A DNA stretch of 26,845 nt, from the NCBI GenBank assembly GCA_031254455.1, contig JAIRUI010000021.1, forward strand, positions 1-26,845. The letters run 5' to 3'. A model generated the notes under the pieces. That model did not search any database and was not told the origin of the DNA. It was given only the letters and a program-made list of their open reading frames with translations. The stretch is from Chitinispirillales bacterium (GTDB taxonomy: Bacteria > Fibrobacterota > Chitinivibrionia > Chitinivibrionales > Chitinivibrionaceae). Shown here in pieces: positions 8,101-15,180 of this stretch. Position numbers and translations under genes: made by a program. Each line of letters starts with the position of its first letter. The first letter of the stretch is position 1.

Positions 8101-8130
8101 AATATAAGTTAGTTTGCACTAACTTGTCAA
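8101..8130 (-). promoter_or_regulatory. Promoter of the feo operon
   Basis: On the minus strand, TTGACA (8125-8130) is followed after 18 bases by TATATT (8101-8106), a good sigma70-type pair. The spacer is filled almost exactly by operator 2. Transcription would start near 8094, inside operator 1, leaving a leader of about 70 bases before feoA1. Confidence 0.7.
8106..8125. promoter_or_regulatory. Candidate iron-box operator 2
   Basis: A perfect inverted repeat: AAGTTAG, six-base spacer TTTGCA, CTAACTT. It has the same arm length (7) and spacer (6) as operator 1. It sits between the -35 and -10 of the feo promoter, where a bound repressor would block RNA polymerase. Two same-geometry repeats 26 bases apart suggest cooperative binding. 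Confidence 0.75.
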
Positions 8131-8221
8131 GTGTTTTTTGAAAAAACTTTATTTTTTATGAATTTTATTGTTTTATCGGCAATTTTGTATTGTAATTATA
8201 TATATTATAGATTACCGGTTT

Positions 8222-8300
8222 GGATTGTTTCGTTTCACTAGCAATGACGACACAAGCGCATACCGGTCGTTGACGGGGGAGTACGGCGGCTAAGCAATCT
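8222..8300. repeat. Dispersed inverted-repeat element, copy 2 (decayed)
   Basis: GGATTGTTTCGTTTCACTAG followed by CAATGACG (8222-8249) matches the reverse complement of the 77-110 unit of copy 1 with a few changes. The far end TAAGCAATCT (8291-8300) matches its outer arm. Total length is within two bases of copy 1. It lies between the AT-rich upstream region and the ribosome-binding site of the DtxR-family gene. A minus-strand frame reading through it is an artefact. Confidence 0.65.
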
Positions 8301-8318
8301 GAAGAAGGAGATGAAAAT

Positions 8319-8714
8319 ATGAGCGTAAGCGAATCTACCGAGATGTATTTGGAAACGATACACGTTTTGCAACTCAAAGAAGATAAAGTAAGATCTATCG
8401 ACATCGTGAACGAATTGGAATGCAGTAAGCCGAGCGTAAGCGTCGCTATGAAAAATCTGCGCGCAAACGGCTACGTTGAAATTGACGAGAACGGTTTCAT
8501 AACGCTAACTGTCGAAGGACGTAAAATTGCGGAGACGATGTATGAACGGCATATTGCGATTTCCGACTGGCTTATTTTTTTGGGCGTTGATAAAAAAACG
8601 GCGGTAAACGACGCTTGCAAAATGGAACACGCTATGAGCGAGAAAAGTTTTACAGCGCTCAAAAAACACATAGAAGAGTGGAAGCGAGAAGTGTACAGCA
8701 TAAAAAACAAATAA
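8319..8714 (+). CDS. DtxR-family iron-dependent repressor (short form)
   Basis: A 131-residue winged-helix metalloregulator. The DNA-binding domain is residues 1-70 (STEMYLETIHVL; recognition region CSKPSVSVAMKNLRANGYV) and the dimerisation/metal domain 71-125. Aligned by eye to DtxR, the iron-type ligands are kept: Met9 (DtxR Met10), Cys100, Glu103 and His104 in ACKMEHAMSE (DtxR Cys102, Glu105, His106), plus His78. MntR has Asp and Glu in place of the Met and Cys, so Fe2+ is the predicted corepressor. The C-terminal SH3-like domain of full DtxR (about 226 residues) is absent. AAGGAG precedes the ATG. It is divergent from the feo operon, whose promoter carries two inverted repeats of the DtxR half-site type. 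Family firm; metal choice is strong inference. Confidence 0.88.
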   Translation: MSVSESTEMYLETIHVLQLKEDKVRSIDIVNELECSKPSVSVAMKNLRANGYVEIDENGFITLTVEGRKIAETMYERHIAISDWLIFLGVDKKTAVNDACKMEHAMSEKSFTALKKHIEEWKREVYSIKNK

Positions 8715-8727
8715 GAAATATCGTTTC

Positions 8728-9717
8728 TTAATAATTTCTCAATTTTTCTAAAACCGCCCGCGCTTTTCCGGAAACGAGCGCTTGTCTCGCCTCTTCTACA
8801 GCCTTGTGGAAATTATTTTGTCCGTTGATGGTGTTTATCGCCGCCGCCGCGTTTACTACGACCACGTCGGTTTGCTCGGAAGTTCCCTTGTTTTCTAAAA
8901 TATCGATAAATTGTTTGGCTTTTTCTTCCGGCGTTTGTGCGCAAAGTAATCTTTTCGGCGAAATCCTGTTGAAGCCGATTGATTCCGGTTCGATCAAATC
9001 CGCTTCGCTGCGGGTTATGGCGTGAAAATCGGCGGTCAGGGAAATTTCGTCAAAAACGTCGCTGCTGTGAACGATAGTAAAATTATCCCGTTCTTCACTC
9101 AAAATTTGGTGATATAACTCCGCTACGGTTAGAGAATAAACGCCTACAAGTTGAAATTTCGGCTGGACGGGATTTACGATAGGACCGATAATATTGAAAA
9201 AATTCTGTATTCCCAAGTCCTTTCTTATAGGCGAGATATTTTTCATAAAACCGTAATAAAACGGCGAATGCAGATAACAGAAGTTTGTCTCTTCCAATTG
9301 TCTTTTCAGGATGTCTTCGTTATCGGTAAGTTTGTATCCTACAGCCGTCATGATGTCGGAAGAGCCGAAAGAACCGGACGCGCTTCCCGCGCCGTGCTTA
9401 ATTACCGGATAGCCTGCGCCCGCCACTATAAGCGACGAGAGCGTGGAAATGTTGAACGTGTTTTTTCTGTCGCCGCCGGTTCCGCATGAATCGATCGCGT
9501 TTAGCGTTCCCAAATTCGGCTTTTTCCCAAGTTCCAAAAACGCATTGCGAAACGCTTTAAGTTCGTCGGTCGTAATTCTTCGCATTTCAAAAATCGTAAG
9601 AAAAGCCGCCACCTGTACCGCCGGATATTTTCCAAGCGCCATTCCTATCATTGAATCATGCGCCTCGCTACCGCTCAATATTCCGCCTGCTATGAGTTTA
9701 TCAAGAATCTTTTTCAT
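8728..9717 (-). CDS. trpD: Anthranilate phosphoribosyltransferase
   Basis: A 329-residue, full-length TrpD that joins anthranilate to PRPP in tryptophan synthesis. Motifs: DSCGTGGDRKNTFNIST (76-92, PRPP binding), KHGAGSASGSFGSSD (107-121), SPFYYGFMKN (151-160), IRKDLGIQNFFNIIGPIVNP (164-183, with Arg165 and Pro179), LVGVYS, and the metal-binding DEIS (223-226). The usual block is KHGNR or KHGN(Y); here Asn, which contacts anthranilate in the family, is Ala110. The rest of the sequence resembles Bacteroidetes-type TrpD. The gene stands alone, without other trp genes, and converges on the DtxR-family gene with a 13-base gap. CAGGAGC precedes the ATG. The Asn change leaves some doubt about substrate, since TrpD-like relatives with other roles exist. 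Confidence 0.85.
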   Translation of the reverse strand: MKKILDKLIAGGILSGSEAHDSMIGMALGKYPAVQVAAFLTIFEMRRITTDELKAFRNAFLELGKKPNLGTLNAIDSCGTGGDRKNTFNISTLSSLIVAGAGYPVIKHGAGSASGSFGSSDIMTAVGYKLTDNEDILKRQLEETNFCYLHSPFYYGFMKNISPIRKDLGIQNFFNIIGPIVNPVQPKFQLVGVYSLTVAELYHQILSEERDNFTIVHSSDVFDEISLTADFHAITRSEADLIEPESIGFNRISPKRLLCAQTPEEKAKQFIDILENKGTSEQTDVVVVNAAAAINTINGQNNFHKAVEEARQALVSGKARAVLEKLRNY

Positions 9718-9821
9718 TAAATCAGCTCCTGTTTTTGTTTCTACGTAAAGATACTATTTTGTTTGTTTGAAATGAGAAGATTTATGAAATAAAAAACTTT
9801 TTTTGTTTCGACGGTTTTTTC

Positions 9822-9851
9822 TTGACAAACATTACAGTTATTTCGTAGATT
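9822..9851 (+). promoter_or_regulatory. Promoter of nagB
   Basis: TTGACA (9822-9827), an 18-base spacer and TAGATT (9846-9851), 51 bases before the nagB ATG. The -35 is perfect and the -10 is moderate. Confidence 0.55.
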
Positions 9852-9901
9852 TTCACCGTATGAATTTAAGTTAATATTTTAATTGTGGAGGGTATTGAAT
9901 T

Positions 9902-10687
9902 ATGGATGTTATTGTTCGCAAAGACGCCGATTCGGCTGCCGATTTGGCGGCGAAACTTACGGTTAAGGCAATCAATGAAAAACCGTCTTTGGTATTGGGA
10001 TTGGCGACGGGGAGAACGATGGAAATCGTTTATGACAAAATTGTCGCGATGCACAAAGCGGGGAAAGTCGATTTTTCGCGTTGTTCGTCGTTTAATCTTG
10101 ACGAGTACGTCGGACTTGCTCCAGAAGATACAAATTCTTACCGTTCTTATATGAATAAATTTTTGTTTGATCGTGTGAATATCGACAAGAAAAAAACCAA
10201 CGTTCCGCTTGGAATGGCTAAAGATTTGCAGGAAGAATGCCGCAGATATGAAAAAAACATTCGAAAATCCGGCGGAATTGATTTTCAATTGTTGGGAATA
10301 GGCGCATCTGGGCATATCGGATTTAACGAACCTATGTCGTCACTGCGTTCGCTCACAAGCGTAAAAGCGCTTACCAAGGCGACTATCGAGCAAAATTCGC
10401 CGCTTTTTCCAAAACCCGATATGATGCCCAAAAGAGCGATTACCATGGGCGTCAATACTATTTTGGGAAGTAAAAAAGCGGTTTTACTTGCGACCGGCGA
10501 CGCTAAGGCGGATATTATCGCAAAAGCGGTAGAAGGTCCGTTGTGCGCGGCGGTAACCGCTTCGGCGTTGCAATTGCACGAACACTGCGTAGTTATCGTA
10601 GATGAGGCTGCCGCGAAAAAATTTACTATGCGCGACTATTACGATTGGGTTTTCAACAGTGAACCCGAATGGGAAGAATACAGATAA
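9902..10687 (+). CDS. nagB: Glucosamine-6-phosphate deaminase
   Basis: A 261-residue NagB that converts glucosamine-6-phosphate to fructose-6-phosphate and ammonia, feeding amino-sugar carbon into glycolysis. Motifs: LATGRTMEIVY (phosphate loop), FNLDEYVGL (catalytic Asp of the proton relay), the active-site block LGIGASGHIGFNEP with His and Glu kept, and the C-terminal ALQLHEHCVVIVDEAAA. In that block the residue equal to E. coli Asp141 is Ser; some bacteria have Asn there, so Ser is unusual. Length is near the family norm, about 240-270. GGAGGG precedes the ATG. It has its own promoter and a strong terminator. It converges on the chitin-binding-like surface proteins; a shared amino-sugar theme is attractive but unproven. 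Confidence 0.93.
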   Translation: MDVIVRKDADSAADLAAKLTVKAINEKPSLVLGLATGRTMEIVYDKIVAMHKAGKVDFSRCSSFNLDEYVGLAPEDTNSYRSYMNKFLFDRVNIDKKKTNVPLGMAKDLQEECRRYEKNIRKSGGIDFQLLGIGASGHIGFNEPMSSLRSLTSVKALTKATIEQNSPLFPKPDMMPKRAITMGVNTILGSKKAVLLATGDAKADIIAKAVEGPLCAAVTASALQLHEHCVVIVDEAAAKKFTMRDYYDWVFNSEPEWEEYR

Positions 10688-10719
10688 TTTATCGGTTTAT
10701 TATTGTTTATCGGTAAATA

Positions 10720-10750
10720 AAAATAGGCGGTATTTTTTACCGCCTATTTT
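10720..10750. terminator. Bidirectional terminator between nagB and the surface-protein operon
   Basis: A perfect 13-base stem AAAATAGGCGGTA / TACCGCCTATTTT with a five-T loop, followed by T-rich sequence on the plus strand and by the complementary run on the minus strand. It lies 33 bases after the nagB stop and 21 bases after the stop of the last minus-strand surface-protein gene, so it can serve both. Confidence 0.92.
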
Positions 10751-10771
10751 TATTTTATTTCTCTTCAGCGT

Positions 10772-13153
10772 TTACTTTTTCACTCCAAGCGGAACATAGT
10801 ATTTATAGACTTGACCGCTTGCGTTTTTCGCAATAGCCTGAATTATGTACTTTCCGCTTGCGACTTTGCGTCCGTTTCGGTTCGTTAAATCCCATTCGAC
10901 TTTCAGCGAATTTGCATTGCCGATTTTCTTGGTCATGCCTTTATCGCTGTACAGTACGTTGCCCGTGTTGTCGCTGACAGTAATCGAAACGTCGCTTGGC
11001 TGCGGAGTCAAGACTTCAAATTCCGCGTTTTCTACGGCGACCGTTTGATAAAGCAGGATTCCGAATTCGTTTCGTCCTTTCGCCATGTTTGAAATCGCTA
11101 CGGGATTATTCAGAGTTATCACGGCGGTATCCGCTTTCTCGCTGTCGTCCGTCGCAGACGCTACCACTTTAATGATACTTGCCGTTTCGCTTGCGGGAAC
11201 GGTTAACGTACCGTTATTTATCGTAGATGTTACGGCGTCAAGAACGCTCCAAACGACTTCCTGTTTTGCGGCGGCGGGAAGAACGCTTTTCGTGAAAGTT
11301 ACAGGACTTCCGCCTTTTGTTACGTCTCGGGTTTTCGGCGAAACGGAAACAGATGTAACCGGAGGTATCGTAACCGCCGCTTCCGTAGTACATTTCACGG
11401 AAGCGTCAAAAGTAGAAGTCGCTACTATTTTTATCGAAGCCGCCGTTTCTCCGACCGCGACGGTCAACAGTCCGTTTGAATTTACCGATGTCGCCGCGAT
11501 TCCGTTGAGTTTGCTCCAAGTAACGGTTTGCGCCGCTCCGTTAATGGCTTCTACGTTTGCGTTAAACTGCAAAGTTTTGCCTCTTTCCACACTTTCGGAA
11601 TCGGGGGTGACTATTATATTTTTAACGGCTTTTATTTTTATTACCGCGGTATCTGCTTTATCTTCGTCTCTTTGAGATTTCACCTCGATTAAAATCTCCT
11701 CCGCCGTCTCGTCTGCGGCGATTACAAGCGTAGCGCCCGTTTTGGTCTTGTTTTCCAAAACGGTTTCGCTTTCGACATCGCTTATGATCGTCCATTCTAC
11801 ATCGTCGTCGTCATCGTCTTCGTAAATGTTTATCCCGTCTATCGTAACGGTAAAGTCAATAGTCGCGCCTTTGGCAAGAATCGCGTCTTTGGGATTAATT
11901 TCTACGCTTGTTATTTCTACCTGCGGTTTATTGCGTTCTATTTTGACGAACGCCGTATCGAAAAATAGTGAATCTTCTTTTGACGTGATAAGTATTTTAA
12001 GGCGGTATTGCGTTTCGTCTTTTGAAACCGAAAGAGTCGCGGCGAGGTCTTGTTCGGCGCTAAAAGACGTACCCCCCCCCACATAAACTTCTCCGTCTTC
12101 GTCAAGAATACTCCATTCGACCGCACCTGTATAAAGTCCGGTCGTCAAAGCGCTGACCTCAAATTCTATATCCTCGTCGTTTTGGTCGTCCGCTTCAACC
12201 GTGAAATTTTTATCGGCTACGTCTTTTATGACGATTTCCAAATCTTTAATCTTGGAATTGATAACTATAGCCGTGTCTTTTTTAAACCGGTTTGCCGCGG
12301 ATGTCGCTACGACTTTAATCGTATCTGCGGTTTCGTTTTCGCTAAGCGTAAAATTACCGTCTTCGTCTATACTCGTTTCTTCATCGACATCCGTAATTAT
12401 TTCCCATTTAACTTCGTCCTTGTCTGAAGGATCTACGTCAACCGTCGCCGTAAACCGATACTCGTTGTCGCCGAAAACGTTAAATCTGTCAAGCATAATT
12501 TCTTTGTCGTCAATCTCTACGGATTGAACGTCCGCATCAACGATGTAAATAATCACCGTGTCCGATTTCTGGTCGTCGGGCGAAACGTCCGCAGCGTCGG
12601 ATTTCGCGATTAAAAGCAACGAATCCAAAGTTTCGTTCGCATCGATAGACACCTTGCCTTGCTTGGATATATCCGTTCCTAATTCTGCGTCGTCAAGCGG
12701 GATTAAATCCAAAATAAATTTTTTGTTTTTCTCTTCGCCGTTTTCATTATCGTCTCTATCGACCACAAGCACTGTCGCGGTAAAAAATTTATCCTTGCCT
12801 TTTACTATGGTTACCGGCTGGGACGGGTCGATTGCTTCAGGAGGATTGTTAAACGAAATTGTTATCGATTTGACAGTCCATTCCGGAAGACAAGTCACTT
12901 CTTGCCAATAGTCTGAGGATCTTGAACCGCCGGGTTCTCCGTATAGATCGCAGTTCCAATCACTTTTTAATATACATTTATAGACTTTTCCCTTATTTCG
13001 TACAATCGCTCCCAAATCATATTCATGATAAATCGTACCGGTTCCCCCACCAACACTCCAATTAGTCGCCGCTCGACAATCCACCTGCTGAAGTTGCCCC
13101 ATTACCATAATCGGCAGGCAAAATATTAAACAAAACATTAAAAATTTTTTCAC
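10772..13153 (-). CDS. Surface protein C: CBM5/12-like module, six Ig-like repeats, FlgD-like tail; poly-G tract
   Basis: A 793-residue exported protein. Signal peptide about 1-19 (MKKFLMFCLIFCLPIMVMGQ). Residues 24-88 look like a chitin-binding type 3 module (W...Y..G..V...G..Y.C...W...GEPG...W..V.C). About six Ig-like (Big_2-type) domains follow (92-700), very acidic in places (YEDDDDDD). The tail, about 700-793, is a FlgD-like Ig domain (FGILLY...VEWDLTNRNGRKVASG) ending GVKK. Start is GTG after GGAGTTCTAC. Nine G in a row (bases 12072-12080) encode the GGG at about residues 358-361. Loss of one base leads to a stop at 11938 and gain of one gives a stop within four codons, so length change is an OFF switch. 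Its last five Ig domains match, in order, a cassette found twice in surface protein A. Likely an adhesin or polymer-binding protein; ligand unknown. Confidence 0.85.
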   Translation of the reverse strand: MKKFLMFCLIFCLPIMVMGQLQQVDCRAATNWSVGGGTGTIYHEYDLGAIVRNKGKVYKCILKSDWNCDLYGEPGGSRSSDYWQEVTCLPEWTVKSITISFNNPPEAIDPSQPVTIVKGKDKFFTATVLVVDRDDNENGEEKNKKFILDLIPLDDAELGTDISKQGKVSIDANETLDSLLLIAKSDAADVSPDDQKSDTVIIYIVDADVQSVEIDDKEIMLDRFNVFGDNEYRFTATVDVDPSDKDEVKWEIITDVDEETSIDEDGNFTLSENETADTIKVVATSAANRFKKDTAIVINSKIKDLEIVIKDVADKNFTVEADDQNDEDIEFEVSALTTGLYTGAVEWSILDEDGEVYVGGGTSFSAEQDLAATLSVSKDETQYRLKILITSKEDSLFFDTAFVKIERNKPQVEITSVEINPKDAILAKGATIDFTVTIDGINIYEDDDDDDVEWTIISDVESETVLENKTKTGATLVIAADETAEEILIEVKSQRDEDKADTAVIKIKAVKNIIVTPDSESVERGKTLQFNANVEAINGAAQTVTWSKLNGIAATSVNSNGLLTVAVGETAASIKIVATSTFDASVKCTTEAAVTIPPVTSVSVSPKTRDVTKGGSPVTFTKSVLPAAAKQEVVWSVLDAVTSTINNGTLTVPASETASIIKVVASATDDSEKADTAVITLNNPVAISNMAKGRNEFGILLYQTVAVENAEFEVLTPQPSDVSITVSDNTGNVLYSDKGMTKKIGNANSLKVEWDLTNRNGRKVASGKYIIQAIAKNASGQVYKYYVPLGVKK
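12072..12080 (-). repeat. Poly-G tract (9 G in coding strand) in surface protein C
   Basis: Nine consecutive C on the plus strand, read as G in the gene, within codons for Val-Gly-Gly-Gly-Thr. The frame is ON as sequenced. Deletion or insertion of one base truncates the protein (stop after about 47 or 4 codons). Outside the three surface-protein genes I found no G/C run longer than five in the window. Confidence 0.9.
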
Positions 13154-13171
13154 GTAGAACTCCTTTTATTT

Positions 13172-15076
13172 TTACTGATACTTTTTTACGCCTATAGGAG
13201 CGAAATACTGATAAATTTGACTTCCGCTTGAATTTTTAGCCGTCGCCTGAATAATATACGTTCCGCTTGCGGCTTTACGTCCGTTTTTATTCGTCAAATC
13301 CCAAGTTATTTCACACGAATTCACATTTCCGTTTTTCTGCGTCCTGTCTTTTTTAGCGAAAAGTATATTGCCCATATTATCGTAAATTATTACGGAAACG
13401 TTTGTCTGTTCCGGCGTTAAAACTTCAAATTCCGCTTTATCGCTTACTACGGCGTTATACAGCAGTATTCCGAAATCGCCGCGTCCTTTTACGACGTTAT
13501 AAGTCGGCGACGCGCCGACAGGTTTAAACGTAACTTTAAGCGTTCGGTCGCTTATTACGTTGGTGAATTCGTAAGATGTAGGATGCCCCCCCCTGAGAAC
13601 GCCTGATATCAGGACAGAATCGACTTCGTAACCGTTTGCGGGCAAGAAATATATTGTAATAGAACCCTGGTTTTCAACTTCCACTATCCCGTTTGTTCCG
13701 CTTGGGTTTGTCGTCCCGTTAGGTCCTGTGGCAATCGTTATTTTACGCTTACCCGGATTAGTTATGGTAACGACCGCCGTATCCGCTTTGTCGTCGTCTT
13801 CGATTGAACTTGCGATAACCCTGACGGATGTCGCCGTTTCACCGATTAATACGCTAAGTTCTCCGCTGTTGCTTATCGACGACGCCGTGCCGTCTATGAC
13901 CGTCCAAATAAGCGTTTGAGGTGCGTTTGACGGGGAAACGACCCCTGTAAATTTCAATTTGGCGCCCTTTTCGACGCTTACCGACTTCGGCGAAACGCTA
14001 ACCGATTGTACCGACGGGGATTCCTCCGTCCATTTCGCATACAGCGTAATATTCTGCGTCACTTTGTCGTTTGCAAAATTCCACGGCGTCGTTAAACCCG
14101 CTTCCTTATACCATCCGTCGAAAGAATAACCGCTTCTATTCGGATCCGTCGGCTTGTTTATTTTTTCGTTTTCTTTTACGTTTGTTATCGAAGAAACGGT
14201 TGAACCTCCGTTTGAATTAAACGTTACGGTATAAGTTAAAGGTTGTAATACGGTTACTATAGCGGTGTCCGCTTTGTTAGGATCTTCGGTCGATTTCGCT
14301 ATAACTCTTATCGTCGTATAAGTTTCATTTTGGTTAACCGTTAGCAACCCGCCGCTATTTATGGAACTCAAGGGATTAAGAGAATAGTACAAACTCCAAG
14401 TAACCGTCTCAGGTGCGCCGTCAGGCGAAGATACCGCCGCCGAAAATTGCTTGGTTTCCCCTGGCGATACTTCTGCGTTTTTTGGAGAGACGACTACCGA
14501 AGTTACCGTTCCGTTTGTAATAATTACGGTAACGGTGTCCGCTTTCGAGGGGGTAAAAGTAGTAGTCGCATAAATCTTAATAGACGCCGCCGTTTCGCCC
14601 GCGCCTACGCTTAAAAGTCCGCTTGAATTTATCGTCGTAGCGGCTGTTCCTCCGATTTTTGACCATGTAACGGTTTTCGGCGCTTCGTTAACGACTTCGA
14701 CTTCTGCGCCGAACTGCAAATCACCGCCTTTTTGGACGCTTGCCGGATTTGGAGAAATCTTAACGGAAATTACGCTCGGCGCACTGGGGTTATATTGGCA
14801 CGTTACCTTATCCCAATATTGTGTCCAATTGGTTCCGCTGCCGGGTTTTCCGTATTGCGTGTCTGCATTCCAATTGGTAACCCATTTGCATTTATAATAT
14901 TCTCCATCGCAACTAACTATTTTACCCATAGTATACTGCGTCCATGTTCCTCCGTTATAATCTCCACAAGTTTCACACCATTCCGTCGCCACCGAACAAT
15001 CGACTTCTTCCGGTAATTGCCCGGCTACGATCATCGGCAGGAAAAAAATCGCCAAAAACATCAAAAATTTTTTCAA
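13172..15076 (-). CDS. Surface protein B: CBM5/12-like module, Ig-like and InlB-type repeats, FlgD-like tail; poly-G tract
   Basis: A 634-residue exported protein. Signal peptide 1-19 (MKKFLMFLAIFFLPMIVAGQ), nearly the same as protein C. CBM5/12-like module 25-93. Two Ig-like domains (about 100-280). One classical Listeria-Bacteroides repeat (about 283-350: VTFNSNGGS, then GYSFDGWY and LYAKW). A third Ig-like domain (352-440). A divergent InlB-type repeat (443-530: ATGPNGTTNPSG, then GYEVDSVLISG). FlgD-like tail (535-634) with KGRGDFGILLYNAVV and GVKKYQ. Start is TTG after GGAGGA; no better start fits the signal peptide. Eight G (13586-13593) lie in the divergent repeat near residues 494-496. 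One base lost gives a stop after about 12 codons, one gained after about 19. It starts 104 bases after protein A and ends 18 bases before protein C, so the three are probably one operon. Confidence 0.85.
   Translation of the reverse strand: MKKFLMFLAIFFLPMIVAGQLPEEVDCSVATEWCETCGDYNGGTWTQYTMGKIVSCDGEYYKCKWVTNWNADTQYGKPGSGTNWTQYWDKVTCQYNPSAPSVISVKISPNPASVQKGGDLQFGAEVEVVNEAPKTVTWSKIGGTAATTINSSGLLSVGAGETAASIKIYATTTFTPSKADTVTVIITNGTVTSVVVSPKNAEVSPGETKQFSAAVSSPDGAPETVTWSLYYSLNPLSSINSGGLLTVNQNETYTTIRVIAKSTEDPNKADTAIVTVLQPLTYTVTFNSNGGSTVSSITNVKENEKINKPTDPNRSGYSFDGWYKEAGLTTPWNFANDKVTQNITLYAKWTEESPSVQSVSVSPKSVSVEKGAKLKFTGVVSPSNAPQTLIWTVIDGTASSISNSGELSVLIGETATSVRVIASSIEDDDKADTAVVTITNPGKRKITIATGPNGTTNPSGTNGIVEVENQGSITIYFLPANGYEVDSVLISGVLRGGHPTSYEFTNVISDRTLKVTFKPVGASPTYNVVKGRGDFGILLYNAVVSDKAEFEVLTPEQTNVSVIIYDNMGNILFAKKDRTQKNGNVNSCEITWDLTNKNGRKAASGTYIIQATAKNSSGSQIYQYFAPIGVKKYQ
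13422..13489 (-). repeat. 68-base near-identical direct repeat, copy in surface protein B
   Basis: Encodes part of the FlgD-like tail (GRGDFGILLYNAVVSDKAEF). By eye it differs from 15419-15486 at three positions in 68. Both copies are in the same orientation, about 2 kb apart, so homologous recombination could remove most of gene B and swap tails. Confidence 0.85.
13586..13593 (-). repeat. Poly-G tract (8 G in coding strand) in surface protein B
   Basis: Eight consecutive C on the plus strand, read as Arg-Gly-Gly-His codons in the divergent InlB-type repeat. Frame ON as sequenced. One-base changes in either direction give a stop within about 20 codons. Confidence 0.9.
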
Positions 15077-15104
15077 GACAATCCTCCAAGTTTTATATTT
15101 TTTT

Positions 15105-15144
15105 AAGGTTTAAAATAAGTTATGCATAACTTATTTTAAACCTT
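15105..15144. repeat. Perfect 40-base palindrome between surface proteins A and B
   Basis: Each half is 20 bases, the left beginning AAGGTTTAAAATAAG and the right ending CTTATTTTAAACCTT, meeting at ATGCAT with no unpaired loop base. It lies 36 bases after the stop of gene A and 28 bases before the start of gene B. On the plus strand it is followed by a T-run; on the minus strand, the direction of the genes, it is followed by an A-run. It is therefore terminator-like only against the direction of the operon. It could be an operator, an RNA hairpin setting A:B ratios, or a recombination site. Confidence 0.85.
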
Positions 15145-15180
15145 TTTTAATAATTATATTAAACTTAACCTTTTTTACAC

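Noticed and set aside
8165..8404. Minus-strand frame reading through repeat copy 2
   Set aside because: Its VIASETKQS segment is the usual spurious translation of this repeat, and it overlaps the regulator gene and its leader.
8713..8729. AAGAAA / TTTCTT hairpin between the regulator and trpD
   Set aside because: All A-T stem except one pair per arm and no clear T-run; too weak.
11938..12126. 62-residue minus-strand frame crossing the poly-G tract of surface protein C
   Set aside because: Not a gene; it is simply the out-of-frame reading that results from loss of one G, used here to locate the OFF-phase stop.
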